From assembly GCA_012656075.1 (NCBI GenBank), contig JAAKBF010000024.1, forward strand, positions 62,001-126,000: a stretch of DNA of 64,000 nucleotides, in the 5' to 3' direction. This document shows, one piece after another, positions 34,039-45,694 of this stretch. Under the pieces are notes generated by a model. It saw only the letters and a program-made list of their open reading frames with translations, ran no database searches and had not been told where the DNA came from. The first letter of the stretch is position 1, and the number at the start of each line of letters is the position of its first letter. The DNA is from Phytophthora hibernalis (taxonomy: Eukaryota; Oomycota; Peronosporomycetes; Peronosporales; Peronosporaceae). Both the position numbers and the translations under genes were made by a program.

Positions 34039-36091
34039 TCAACTCCTTTCTTGTGTCGCCTGCTCTGCGGCTTCCTGGGCAAACCGCCGCAAGTGCGTCT
34101 CCAACCCGGCGAAGCTCAGGCTAGCGATCTCCTGTGCGTAGAAGTTTGGATTCGAGCCGATGTGGCGTTGCCCATAGCAGTGCTGGTCCTTCGGGAACTG
34201 CGGGTCTGCGTTGTATGCATCGATCACGTAGTCTGCACGCTGGGCAGTGCTATTGAATGATAGTAAGTGCGTCCATATGCTCTCATCCGGGTATCCGTCG
34301 GGCTCGGGTGCCACCAGGGTTTGTGCTGGTTCCATCGCTGCGATCTGCGCCTCCACCTCACTCCACTTGGGGTCATGCGGCCGTAGCCATTTTTCGCTTT
34401 CTCCACTGCCAGCTTCTCCTTGGCTTTAGCAAACGCTTGAGTCCGTACGTTCACCATTTCGCGTTTCGGCATACCCGTAAGCTTGTGTGAATTTCGGTGC
34501 AGGAAGATCACCTCGCCCTGGGTATCGTGTTGTACCATGGTCATACCGCAAAAGTTACCATCGACCACCTTACCAGCAATCGCGGGAGGAGACTGGATCA
34601 TGTGGTATGAAGCATTTTGGTGCATCCACGCGAATCGGAAGAGATCTTTGTCACCGTGCGCAAGTTTGAATTTATCGAAAAGGTTTGGGCGATGAAACGC
34701 GTAGAAGGAGAGCACTTCCATAGCTACTGTGTGACGCCAACGGTTAATCAGCAGTTGGCCACTCTCCTGTTCGAACACGTCTGCAAACGGGAGACCCAGA
34801 AGCTGCCACACCAGAGATTCGCGATGTATGTTGAAAATGGTACTTCCGGGATGCCAAAAGTCCGGCCAGAATACAGCTCCGGTTTCAACAAACTCTGGTG
34901 AGTCGAACAGGAAGCTCGGGTCTCGCACAGGCACATTGTCAGCATCCAGGAAAAGTACGCGCTCAAAGAAGCTGTGGTAGATAGCAAACACTTTCGTTCC
35001 GTAGCTGAATGCGCGTGCGTCATTGATCTCGTGGAATGAGATTCCGCCTGCACCATCCACGCCGGCCAGCTTCTTCAGAGGTGCGAGTCCCTCACGCACC
35101 GATCTCATTTCATCGGGACGATACCAGATCTCGATAGGTAGGTGGCAGTCCAGCACGTCTCGTAGCGTCCGTACTGTAGCGTATGCACTTGCCAAAAGTC
35201 TAGGATACACGACCATGACGATTCCATCTTGACCTCCCGACTGGTTGCCATTCACGCCATTCACGACAGGGACCACATGAGGCAGTGAAAACCCTGGCGC
35301 CAGGGCCTTCTTGGCCACCTCCTTCGCTCTCATGGGGAACTTGACAAATTCAGCCGCATCGAGACAGCGGAATTTCGAGTCCTTTGTGACGCTGTCGCAG
35401 TTGCGCTTCAAGACGTGGAAAACCTCGCCCGTGTCCTTGTCCTCGAGCTCACAGTAGCCGGATTGACGGACAGGCACAACCTTGCCGCAGGTCCGATCCA
35501 GCGCTGGTAGTCGTGTGCCGTCCGGATTGCAGTCACTTGTGGCTTTCCATCCGCGGCACTTCAAGCGCGCGTCCACCTTCTTCTTCTCCCGTTTGTTCGT
35601 CGGTGTCAATTTCGCCTTCAACTCCGCCTCCTGAGCGCGAGCCACCGCCATAGCTGCTTGTATGGCTACTTCTCGAGCCGATAATACGCCTACAGGTGAA
35701 GATGTTGGAGCGTTGGTCTCAGTTGTGAATGCATCGGACGTAATTCGCTGGTCGTCAAAATCGGGCACTTCAGGCTCGGAGGCACCGGCAACGAGGTTGT
35801 CGGACTTGTGAGAGGACTCCAAGCCCCCAACTGACTGGCATTCCAGCAGACCAGTAACGCAACGTACAGCGCTCCCGTCAGCAGTAGGAACCTCAATAGC
35901 CATAGCCGCCATCGGAGTAGTGGAGTCGCAAGCGATGCGACTTTGTAATGACGCGGTAGCAGCGGCGCCTGGCTTGCCGTCCTCGGCCGCAACAGCTTCT
36001 GGTCCATCTCGAACGGTGGAAGTCGAAGTGGCCGCGGGTCGGCAGCGTCCCTGGGATCGTTCATCACTTGCGGAGAGCTCGAGCTCTGCAC
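34039..36091 (-). CDS. GT71-type mannosyltransferase, paralogue C, two single-base gaps
   Basis: The likely start is the Met at 36,007 (MDQKLLRPRTASQAPLLPR), which aligns with the starts of copies B and D; an upstream Met at 36,091 is also in frame. The anchor is LWLLRFLLLTGALYVALLVC. After a -1 shift near 35,840 one frame carries the stem, the Cys-rich module (LKCRGWKATSDCNPDGTRLP, SGYCELEDKDTGEVFHVLKR), GIVMVVYPRLLASAYATV, LFLDADNVPVRDP at about 34,955, FWPDFWHPGSTIFNI, EQESGQLLINR and GDKDLFRFAW. A second -1 shift near 34,365 leads into the C-terminal WTHLLSFN...CYGQR module. Length is about 680 residues. Otherwise it is well conserved. Confidence 0.78.
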
Positions 36092-36100
36092 TGCGCCATA

Positions 36101-36777
36101 CTGGCAGTATTACTGCAAGTAATACTGCCAGTAATAGAGTTGTAAAATAGTAAAATACTTAAATAGCGTTAAATACATTTCTAGTCCTAAAAACGTTAAA
36201 TACGCGTTAAATATTTCCGGCCGATCGGTTACTTCTGTAATTATGAGCTTTTTCAATGAGTTACTTCAAGCAAGACAAGAGGACTCTTCTGAGAGGAGGC
36301 CATGGCGCAAGATGCACACGCAACACGTTTATCGTGCAGCGTTGTCCGCGCTCACTATCTCCATAGCCTTCATCAGCCCGCTTTCTGCTTGGCGCATCAT
36401 GAAGCCTTCGCTTCCTCGCGCATCTTGATTAGCATTAAGGGCTACTACCGGTATCTCCTCCGACTGAAACGCATTCGCCTTTAACTTGAACTGCACCGTG
36501 ACCTGCGGCTAGGCACTATCGTTCTTGACCTTGAAGAGCAGTCCTTTGCGTCGGTCCGCACATGAAGTTAGGCTGCTGCAGCAGAGTGGCGGCCGATCTC
36601 TTTCTTTGTGTAGCATTGTAAATTCGCAAAAGTCCGACTTTATTGATTGAACCATTTCAGCTCATTTGCCCGAATATTTAACGGTTTTTAACAGCTAGAA
36701 ATCTGCATTTAACTGGGAGAAACGCTTTTTTGTATTTAACCAGGTATTTTACAACTCTAAAATTATTAATTTACTGG
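36101..36777. mobile_element. Probable MITE with long imperfect inverted ends and a terminal hairpin
   Basis: The left part (36,128 on) reads CCAGTAAT-AGAGTTGTAAAATA and then GTTAAATA repeats with ATTTCTAG. The right part (36,777 back) reads, as complement, CCAGTAA, then AGAGTTGTAAAATA, GTTAAATA and ATTTCTAG in the same order over about 110 bp. Just outside the left end is a perfect 14-bp hairpin with three-base loop (36,101-36,131). I could not define a target duplication. It has no coding capacity. Confidence 0.55.
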
Positions 36778-36997
36778 AGCTCGGTCTGGTCTGATCCGGT
36801 GATCGGCAGGCACCAATGCACTTCCAGTTTCACTGAAGCTTTCAGAGGCTGCGGTCAGTTCTTTGCGCGTTGATGACCACGGTCGCACAGCTTTCAACCG
36901 TTGTTGAAATTCAACGACTGTATCCGATACGTAGACGAAAGTCAATGCGAAAAGGTATCTCGACGCTTTCGATAAGTTATAGTCTACCTAGCTATGG

Positions 36998-39231
36998 CTA
37001 GGACTGCTTGATCTCCACAGCCTCCGCGGCAAAGCGGCGCAGGTCTGTCTCGAGCCCCGCGAAGGGAAGGCCAGCCACCTCCTGCGCGTAAAAGTGCTCG
37101 TTCTTGCTCACGTTGCGCTGTCCATAGCAATTCTGCGACTTGGGGAACTCCGGGTCGGCGTTGAACGTCTCGATGTAGTAGTTCTCTTGCTTTGAAGCGT
37201 TGTTGAACGACAGCAAGTGCGTCCAAACGGCCGAGTCTGGGTATCCGTCAGGCTCGGGAGGTTCCAGCGTCGGCGCGGGGGTCTCTTCCGCTTGGACCAG
37301 GGCATCCAACTCCGACCAGGGCGGGATCTCCTTGCCTTCGGCTCGATACCGCTGTCGAATCTCTGCTTTCTTTCTTGACCGCGCAATAGCTCGTAACCTG
37401 TACTCGACGTGTTCTCGAAGCGGTTCGCCCATGAGTTTGTGCGAATTGCGGTGCAAGAAGAGTACCTCTCCCTGTGTGTCGTGCTGCACCATGGTCAAAC
37501 CGCAAAAGCTCTCGTTAATAACCTTGCCAGCTAAGGCCGGATAGGCTTGGATCATGTGGAACGGCTTCCCGAGTTTGAGCCAAGCGAGTCGGAAGAGATC
37601 CTTGTCACCGTGGACGAGCTTCATGTAGTCGAAATGCGATGGTCGGTGGAAGGTATAAAACTTCACGAGCTCCAGCGCTTCCGCGTGTCGCCGCCGATCG
37701 ATCAGAAGTTGTCCACTTTCCTGTTCGAACACGTTACTGAACGGCATATCCAGCAGTTCCCACAGAAGAGATTGGCCGTGGATGTTGAAAATGGTGCGAC
37801 CAGGGTGCCAAAAGTCCGGCCAAAACACTGCACCCTTCTCCACAAACTCGGGCGTGTGAAAGAGGAACGTCGGGTCTCTAGTGGGCACGTTGTCCGCATC
37901 CAGGAACAGGATCCGCTCAAAGTAGCTGTGATAAATCGCAAACACCTTGGTTCCGTAGCCTGCTGCGTGCCAATCCGTGATCTCATGGAAGCTGATAACT
38001 GACGTCTCATTATCCGCAGCCAGCGCCATCAATGGTTTCATCGCATTGGGAAATGCGTTGATCTCAGCACGACGGAACCAGATCTCGATCGGAAGTCGAC
38101 AGTCCAGGACTTCGCGCAGCGTTTTGATTGTCGCGTAGGCGCTCGGGATCAGCTTCGGGTACACGACCATCACAATGCCATCGCGCTGTTTCAGATCTTG
38201 CTCATCTGATGCGTTTACATTGGGCAGCATAAATCCAGGCGAAAGAGCTTCGTCAGCGGCTTCGCGCGCCTTGTAGCGGAAGTTGACGAAGTTTGAGGCA
38301 TCGGAACAGCGGAAACTCGTGTCCCACTTGGAGCTGCTGCAGTAGCGGCGCATCACGCGGAATCGCTCGCCAGTATCGGCATCTTCCACCTCGCAGTAGC
38401 CCGAGTGGCCGTATGGAATGAGTTTCACGCATGGGAAGTCATGTTCAGGCTTGCGTGGACCGAACGGACTGCAGCCTCCCGTCGACCTCCACCCCAAGCA
38501 CTTGAGGTTTCGTGCCCGCGTTTCATTGTTTGGCAGCAAAAGCACATCGCGTGCCTGCTCCTCTGCTTCTTGACGTCTTTTCTCCTCGTTCGACAGCTGC
38601 GAGCCTGAACCTGCAGGTTCGGAGCTCGTAGAGCCTTCCGCCTCTATCCTGGCCACCACAGCATCGCGAGCTTGACGCAGCGCCTCTCGCACCTGAGAAG
38701 CCTCAATGGGAATATCGATTGCAGCCTGAGTGAGCACAGGAGTGGCCACATGCGTGATCTCTTCCCCTCTCTGCTTGGTCTCCTGCTCTTCCTCTTTCTG
38801 TTCCTCTTCCTCTGTCTCTTGGTCCTGCTGCCCCTTAACCTGCGCCTGAGTCCTAGCATACTCTCGTTCTGCATCCGTCTGCGGGTGGTTGGCTTCTTTC
38901 AGAGCCCCGCCAAGTCCATAGGATCATCCTGCTCCTTGGACCCTGATCCCACGTGTCCAAACATTGCCATGTTCGACTTGGAGGCGGCAGAGTCTGATCC
39001 TGTTCGCAACACGCTCAAGTTCTGCGAGGTCCAGACGAGCATCAACACCGCGTACACTGCGCCGCCCAGCAACAGTAGTCGCGGCAGCCACGACCGACCG
39101 CTGGATGGCGAGTGGGTGGACGGTGCCGCTCCTCCATGACGAGGCAGCAGTGCAGCTTCCGACGTCTCCGTGTCCTGCTCCGAGACGCCCGTCGTATTGG
39201 CGCGCGGCCGCAGCAGCTGCTCCTGCTCCAT
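36998..39231 (-). CDS. GT71-type mannosyltransferase, paralogue D, best-preserved copy
   Basis: The start MEQEQLLRPRANTTG is followed by the anchor WLPRLLLLGGAVYAVLMLVW at about residues 48-67. A single -1 shift in the run gcggggct near 38,910 leads into a Glu/Gln-rich stem and then 580 uninterrupted residues: Cys-rich module (LKCLGWRSTGGCSPFGPRKP, SGYCEVEDADTGERFRVMRR), GIVMVVYPKLIPSAYATIKT, LFLDADNVPTRDP at about 37,908, FWPDFWHPGRTIFNI, EQESGQLLIDRRRH, GDKDLFRLAW, CGLTMVQHDTQGEVLFLHRN and the C-terminal NCYGQRNVSKNEHFYAQEVA. DAD is the likely metal and nucleotide-sugar site. It is expected to act in the Golgi on N- or O-glycans or cell-wall mannan. About 745 residues in all. Confidence 0.82.
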
Positions 39232-39822
39232 TGTGACAGTCTAATATACAACGTCGACGATTGTCTTGTGACCGACGATTGACTTCTGGTGCGGCGGCGG
39301 CATGGGCGGCTGGTGTGACGCACGTGGACAAACAGGGGATTTTTACAAGGGATTTGTCGGGCACATCGGCATTGTTGTCAAAAAATACCGGTAATGGGAA
39401 AAAGATTTGGATGCTGCTCGCTCTACCCCAGACTTATCTTTAAATGGCTTTGGTTGACGTCGAGTCCTGCCTGAAAATATGAGGTGCTGCATGCTGCTCC
39501 TCGTAATGAATCACATTGCATCCCCAGCAAACAACCCGAGCTCGTTGCAGATTTCGGGTAAAACTGCAAAGCGTTTGACTCTTCCTGATATGTGTGGCCA
39601 ATACGGCTCGACTAATAAGCCGCCGACACGCTGGAAGTTCCGACTCGGCAGTCGAGTGCCCACGATTTAGTGGGATGCCGTCATTTACATCATCCAGCTG
39701 GGATCAACTTGTGAGCTCAGTGCAACTTGAAGCTTTTTTGAGCCGGGCGTGAAAGCTGAAGCAGGAGTGCAGTCGGCGAATGCCCATTTCTCGATGTCGA
39801 AAACTTGGTGATCACGCTGGCA
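39232..39822. other. Intergenic region between GT71 copies D and E
   Basis: Upstream region of copy D and 3' region of copy E. No gene and no repeat was seen. Confidence 0.45.
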
Positions 39823-41799
39823 TCATCGTCCCGTAATCCCCGCCTGCTCGTACATGTGTGCTCCCTCCATGGCGAAGCGGCGAAGTTCCGTCTCGTGCCT
39901 GGCGTAGCTAAGGTTGGCAAATTCTTGTGTGTTGAAGTGCTGGCTCTGGTTTAGATAGCGCTGCCCGTAGCAGTTCTGGCCTTGCTCGAAGTCCGGGGTG
40001 CGCTGTACGTCCCGATTCGGTAGTCGGATCGGCGCGATATGTTTCGAGCGACACCAAGTGCGTCCAGATCGCCATATCCGGGTATCCATCGCTTTCGGGC
40101 GCTTCCAGCGTCGGCGACGGGGTATTTTCCAATCCAGCTCTCTCGATGTCGTTGCCGTCAGTAGTTACGCGATCTGCCTCCGCCATTTGCATACGGAGCC
40201 GCTTGTTGCGTGCACGTCGGATAGCTGCTGCCTTCATGTTGGTTGCCTTTCGTCGAGGTACGCCCGTCAGTTTATGAGAGTTACGGTGTAGGAACAGCAC
40301 GCCGCCCTGTGCGTCGTGTTGCACCATCGTCATGCCACAAAAGCTTTCGTTCACGACCTTGCCAGCGACAGCAGGTGGGGATTGAATCATGTGGAAACTT
40401 GCCCCTAGCTTGAGCCACGCGAATCGAAAGAGGTCTTTATCACCGTGTGCCAACTTCATCTTGTCGAAGTGGTTCGGTCTGTGAAAGGTGTAAAACTTTA
40501 CTAGCTCCAGCGGTACAGTATGCCACCGTCGGTCGACGAGCAACTGACCACTCTCCTGCTCAAACATGCTGATGAAAGGCAAATCCAGCAGTTGCCACAC
40601 AAGCGAATGCGGCTGGATATTGAAGATAGTCTTGCCCGGATGCCAGAAGTCCGGCCAAAACACCGCGCCAGTGTCCACAAATTCAGGTGACTCAAATAGG
40701 AAGCTTGGATTTCGAACGGGGACGTTATCAGCATCGAGAAACAACACGCGCTCGAAGAAGCTGTGGTAAATGGCGAAAACCTTGGTAGCAAAGCCCGTCA
40801 CAGCCGGCGCATCAATTTTTCGGAAGGTGATGCTGCCACTGCCTTCATTTGACCATTGTTGCAGCTGTGCGAACGCTTCTGGGAAGAACTTCATTTCTTG
40901 CGGTCGAAACCAAAGCTCAATCGGCAAGTGACAGTCTAGAAGCTCTCGTAATGCTCGGATAGTAGCGTAAGCGCTAGCCAATAGCTTCGGGTACACGACC
41001 ATGACAATACCGTCGCGCGGTTCCTCTTGGTCAGAGACTTTGGAGCGATATTGGGCAGCATGAAGCCGCAATTCTGCACTTTGCTCACTGCCTCGCGCGC
41101 TTTCTGTGAGAAAACCGCAAAGTCCCAGGACTCGGAGCATCGAAACCTGGCTGTATCCCGCATACTGGAGCAATATCGATTCATGACGCGGAAGCTCTCT
41201 CCAGTGTCTTTGTCTTGCACTTCACAGTAACCGGACGCACCAAAAGGAATCACTTTGGTGCAGGGTTCGTCGAGTCTCGGTACTCTCGGTCCATTTGGAC
41301 TGCAGTCGTCCGTCGCTCTCCAGCCGATGCATCGCACTCTCCTGATCTTCGACTCCAACACTGGAAATGTCCTGAGCGTCTTCGTGTGCGCTTCTGCCTC
41401 TGCAACCACCTGTTCGTCTCTCTCCATTGACGCATTATTCTGGTGCAGGAACTTCATCTCCAGCTCTGCGAATGGGAACTCCTTCTGCAGCTCACGGTCC
41501 TCATGCGCTTGCAAATATTCCAGTTTGGCCTCGTCCAGATTTGCAGTCGAGATGAAGTCGCCCATAGCCATACCAGCGTCTCCATTATCTCTCCTTCTCC
41601 CAGTAGAAATGAACCATATGAGCACGAGCGACGTGTACAGCAAGCAGCTCAGCAGCAACAGACGCTTCCACCGACGCAGAGGCGGGCGAGGCGGCAACTG
41701 TGATGGCAATGTGCCTCTGTATCGAGGTAGCAGAGGAGCTTCTGATATTAGCGCATCTCGGTGGGAGCTCGCAGCCCGTGGACGCAGCTCGGCGACCAT
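39823..41799 (-). CDS. GT71-type mannosyltransferase, paralogue E, three single-base gaps
   Basis: The start MVAELRPRAASSHRDALISE is followed by the anchor WKRLLLLSCLLYTSLVLIWF. The stem is short compared with A. The Cys-rich module is RVRCIGWRATDDCSPNGPRV and SGYCEVQDKDTGESFRVMNR. A -1 shift near 41,050 leads into GIVMVVYPKLLASAYATIRA, LFLDADNVPVRNP at about 40,735, FWPDFWHPGKTIFNI, EQESGQLLVDRR, GDKDLFRFAW and CGMTMVQHDAQGGVLFLHRN. Two more single-base losses (about 40,045 and 40,010, the second in cacccc) precede the end module with QNCYGQRYLNQSQHFNTQEF. It is adjacent to the protease gene, transcribed in the same direction. Confidence 0.78.
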
Positions 41800-41930
41800 C
41801 GTCAGTTGAAATGCATGAAAAGCGGGATAGGATCATTTGTGTACTTAACGTAATTTATGTGGTGTACCTCGCAATAACTTCAACTTCAACTTCAGCCGCA
41901 CTTCACTCGGCGATCAAAGCGGCAGAAATC

Positions 41931-44900
41931 CTACTGCCCATGAATGTGCTGGACGTGGTTCACCAGGATGACGGCATCGGGCGCGACGAAGCGACAATGA
42001 GGACATTCCTGTTTCTCGTCAACTGCGGGGCCCTGCACCTGCGGTACGGGGCTGGGCGTGGCTGTCACCACCGGCACCGCTGGCTCCAAGCCGAATATCC
42101 GGCTGCCTCCTAGCACGGCGATCGCCATGTCCTCGTTGTTGCTCTGATTGTTCGCATTTGCATGGGTGGCTTCAACATGAGCAACCATCATCACAGGGTC
42201 TGGAGTCGCAAATGGACAGTAGGGACACCGATCCGCACTAGTTGTGGTAGTCGCCGCGGCGTAGGTCGGCTGGTACGAAGCGCTAGCGATCCCAGCCTGC
42301 GCTGGGAACTGCTCTCGCCCAGATCTTGACCTTGGCGCTTGCTTGCTTCGACGGTGGAACCAGCGGGTGCATGAGGCGATGATTATCAGCAGAACAATCA
42401 CACAGCCCACAATGATGGCGACCGCCCAAGCAGACCAGAATGAATCTCCGTCACCTGTTGTAGCCGATGTCCCCGACGTGGATCAATGGCGCTGGACGAT
42501 GCGACGAACGCAAACGCCTGTCGGTCCGCTAGCAACACACTGCGTCCATAGATAACTGCCTCCACCACAATCTCTCCGTCTTCCCCTAGAGCGGAACTAT
42601 CGTTTCCGTTATTGGTGGCGCTGCCGCTGCTGCTTGAGTTGCTGCCACCAGCAGCAGAAAGAAGATCTGCGTAGGAGACATGCACCATCTCGACGTTGTT
42701 CTTTGAATCTCTTCCTATGCTCGAGTCAGCAGTTAAAGGGCCAAACGTCTTCGTGCTATTGTGGCGGACACGCACAACAAGGTCCAGATCGTGCTGTAGC
42801 TGCGACGACGCCTGTGTCGACCCTGGCGGATCTGTCCATACAAGTGTAGCACGCAGGTCCACATCACGCGCCACTGTAAATAAAATCACCACTTCGCCTC
42901 CATGCTCGACAGAAGGCTCGCTATTTTCAGTCGAGTTCGGCAAGAAGTACAGGGTTGGTAAGCTGTCTGAGCTGCCGTTGACGCTGCTGTTTCCACTCCC
43001 GGTGAAGTCGACAATATTGGTTAGATTCGGTTTACCATAGCCCTGGTAGACATCAGGATACGTCACATCGGTAGCATCCGCAGCTAAGCTCGCACAGGAC
43101 ACAACACCACTTGCAGGCAAGGAAGCCATCCGTTGTTGTAGAGTGTCCCCACTGTGAATGATTAACGCCTTGAGAAGTGAAGCAGGGACCGTGCTCATGC
43201 CGTACGATACATTCTTCGTGCCATTTTTCCACCAACCATCACGAAGCCACTCGTAGAGAAGAACAGCCACACCAGTGATTACTGGTGTAGACTGGGATGT
43301 ACCCTGCAGGGAGCATGTGGCCGAACTCTCTTTGTGGAACCAGGGGCCTCAGATTGACTTGAGGTAAGGCTCATACCCGGAGCGACGACATCAGGCTTGA
43401 GTCTGCCATCCGTAGTTGGCCCTGCAGATGAGAACGACGCTACTGTGTGTTCATTAAAAATATCGGGACATCCGTAGTCCGTGAAAGATGCTGCTGAGTT
43501 GAGTGAAGCACCAACTGAAATAACATTTTTGGCACCGGAAGGTGATGAAATGGTGCGTTGGCCAGTGTTTGAGGACTCGCCGCTGTTGCCGGCCGCCACA
43601 ACAACCAACACATCCGGATTTTCATAAATAAAGGCGTCCAAATCTCTGGCCTGTGAGCTGTAATCGGATCCAGGTGTGCCCCATGAGAACGAAAAGATTT
43701 TGGCGCCAGCGTCAATTTGACTCTCCAGTAGAGCGCTGGCATCCGCAGGTGTGGCAAGTGATACAGCACAGTTGAGTTTACCGGCGCAACTCGCATCTTG
43801 CGTTCCAATATCCATAAATGCTATCCGTGATTTGTCAGCAATGCCCAAGTCTGCTTGCTTTCCACTAAACGAACTGCCCGCTAGAAGCCCTGCAACATGG
43901 GTGCCGTGACCACAGGTGATGGTCTCCGCTTCATCCTCCTTATTTGCCCACCCATTGTACATGACCACTTTGCGAGCCGACAGTGTTATGCTAGAGAAAA
44001 TGTCGCGGTCAGCTTGATCGAACTGGTCGTGATACAGATATAGCCCAGTGTCCGTGATTCCCACAACGACGTCGTTTCCACGAATGCCAGCCTCTCTGGC
44101 TGAGTCGACACCAACGAGACTCGGGACGTATGCATCAAGTCGTCGGCGACTCTGCATTTGCGTCCATCGCTCCTGTTCCTCACCCCGCAGCACATTCTGC
44201 GTGAGTTCGTGGCGTTCATCCAGCCACTCGATTGAACTCTCCACCACAGCTAGCGCCAAAATATTTGTCCACGTTCTCAAGTCCTGCAGTGGCTTTGTAA
44301 AAATGGATCTCGGCTGGTATTCGCTCGTTTCGAATACATTCGTCAGTCCAAAGAGCTCGCTCGCGCGCTGCCCAAATGAAGTCATCGTTGCATTCAGATC
44401 AGCCCCTGCACCAGCCTGATCTCCATAGCAGGTGCTGCCGTAACCGACGTATTTTCCTTCGTACTCTGCTCCATTTTGTCGCTCAGTTGCGCAGCGCTTC
44501 GTGCGAATGGCATGAGTTTGAGGATATCAGGCAGGTCCAGCACGACATCCACGCACGCCAGCGCCCGAATCTGCTCTGCGACGGTCATGTTAGCGTGCAC
44601 CAGCAGTACCGTGTTCTCTCCGAGACTGTCCCCTCTCCTCGTCAACAGCGGCGTGTCCTTCTGCTCACTTTGCCCCCATAGTTTCTGAATAACTGCGATG
44701 CACGTTCTGTCCTGGTCGTCCTCCTGGCCCGTCAGCAGTTTCACTAATCTAGGTTTGCGCTCGGCCTTCTCCTCCTGCTCCGAGTCGTCGTCCCGCACGC
44801 TCGGTAGTAGTTTGTCCTGTAAAAACGCCAGCTGACAGGCGTCGGCAGTGACGCTGTCGCCCCCAACATGGCGTCGTACGCCTGGAAGAAGGCGTCGTGG

Positions 44901-45207
44901 AAGCCCCGGAACACCCGCGAGCTGTCCTCCGTTGACAGCGTCAGCGAGAACGCGAGCGTGGACGCATTCTGCTCCACGTCGTTGCACGACAGAACGTCGA
45001 TCTGCTGGTCTGCGGCCTTCAGCGCTCGCCGGAGACCGCATAGGGTTGTTGAGCACTGCGACGTCTGGGAGAGGAGTGCGGGGGAGCAGTGGAAGGCGCA
45101 GAAGGCGGCGGTGTCTGTGAACTCGAGTCCTTGCGCGTCCTGCAGCGAAGCGGAGCAGTAGCAGTGGGTCACCCCAGAGAGAGCAGCAGCCCCCGGAGAA
45201 TGCGCAT
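41931..45207 (-). CDS. Membrane-anchored subtilisin-like serine protease (S8A) with a C-terminal zinc-finger tail
   Basis: I chose the ATG at 45,207, which gives a signal peptide (MRILRGLLLSLG, then VTHCYCSA after one missing base). About 350 residues of propeptide-like sequence follow. Catalytic residues: Asp in VVVGITDTG (about 44,050), His in CGHGTHVAGLL (about 43,900), oxyanion Asn in VVAAGNSGESS, Ser in GTSQSTP (about 43,290). A beta-rich domain follows, then a membrane segment (WAVAIIVGCVIVLLIIIASC, about 42,430-42,375) and a cytosolic tail with two C2H2-like fingers, CPYCPFATPDPVMMVAHVEA and CPHCRFVAPDAVILVNHVQH. The frame has -1 shifts near 45,172, 44,860, 44,455, 43,280 and 42,480, all with conserved sequence on both sides. 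About 1,090 residues. The topology is inferred. Confidence 0.75.
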
Positions 45208-45694
45208 GGGCAGCTCGGTCTATTCAAACGCCTCGGCAACTTGCACAGTGGGTCTTCTCGACAGTTGCATTTGTCGAACAGAAAATAGAAAATACAGTCG
45301 TGCTGCGTTGTGAGTTATTATCCCCTGCATGGGTTCGCAGGCAATTACGGGGGTTCAGACTAAGATTAGGACGTAAATCGGGATAACGGTCGTTGACTTG
45401 TAAATCACGCTTGGCCAGATCCAGATTTTGTCACATCTACGTCCCTGCCGTCGCGACGCGCCATGCCTCAATAGCTTCCGACTTGCTCTCACTTTCTCGA
45501 TGGATCTCGCACAGTTTAGTTTCAGGTGACCAACCCAATGAAGCGATACACCAATTTGTTTATTTGTTCCAACAATTTAATATACCGGTATTGCTGTTGG
45601 AACGATTTGTTTATTTGTTCCGACAATTTAATATGGGTGAAACTACATTGTACAGGTACAGATTTGGACGGAAAGATGTGACGGACACAACACA
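45208..45694. other. Intergenic region before the tandem array, with a 30-bp direct repeat
   Basis: ATTTGTTTATTTGTTCC followed by (A/G)ACAATTTAATAT occurs at 45,554-45,583 and again at 45,605-45,634 with one difference. The region holds the promoters of the divergent protease gene and of array copy 1. Confidence 0.6.

Noticed and set aside
44394..45239. 281-residue frame as a separate Arg/Pro-rich protein upstream of the subtilase
   Set aside because: Its first half is the wrong frame of the subtilase propeptide; a signal peptide and conserved Cys are found when the -1 shifts at 45,172 and 44,860 are allowed for.
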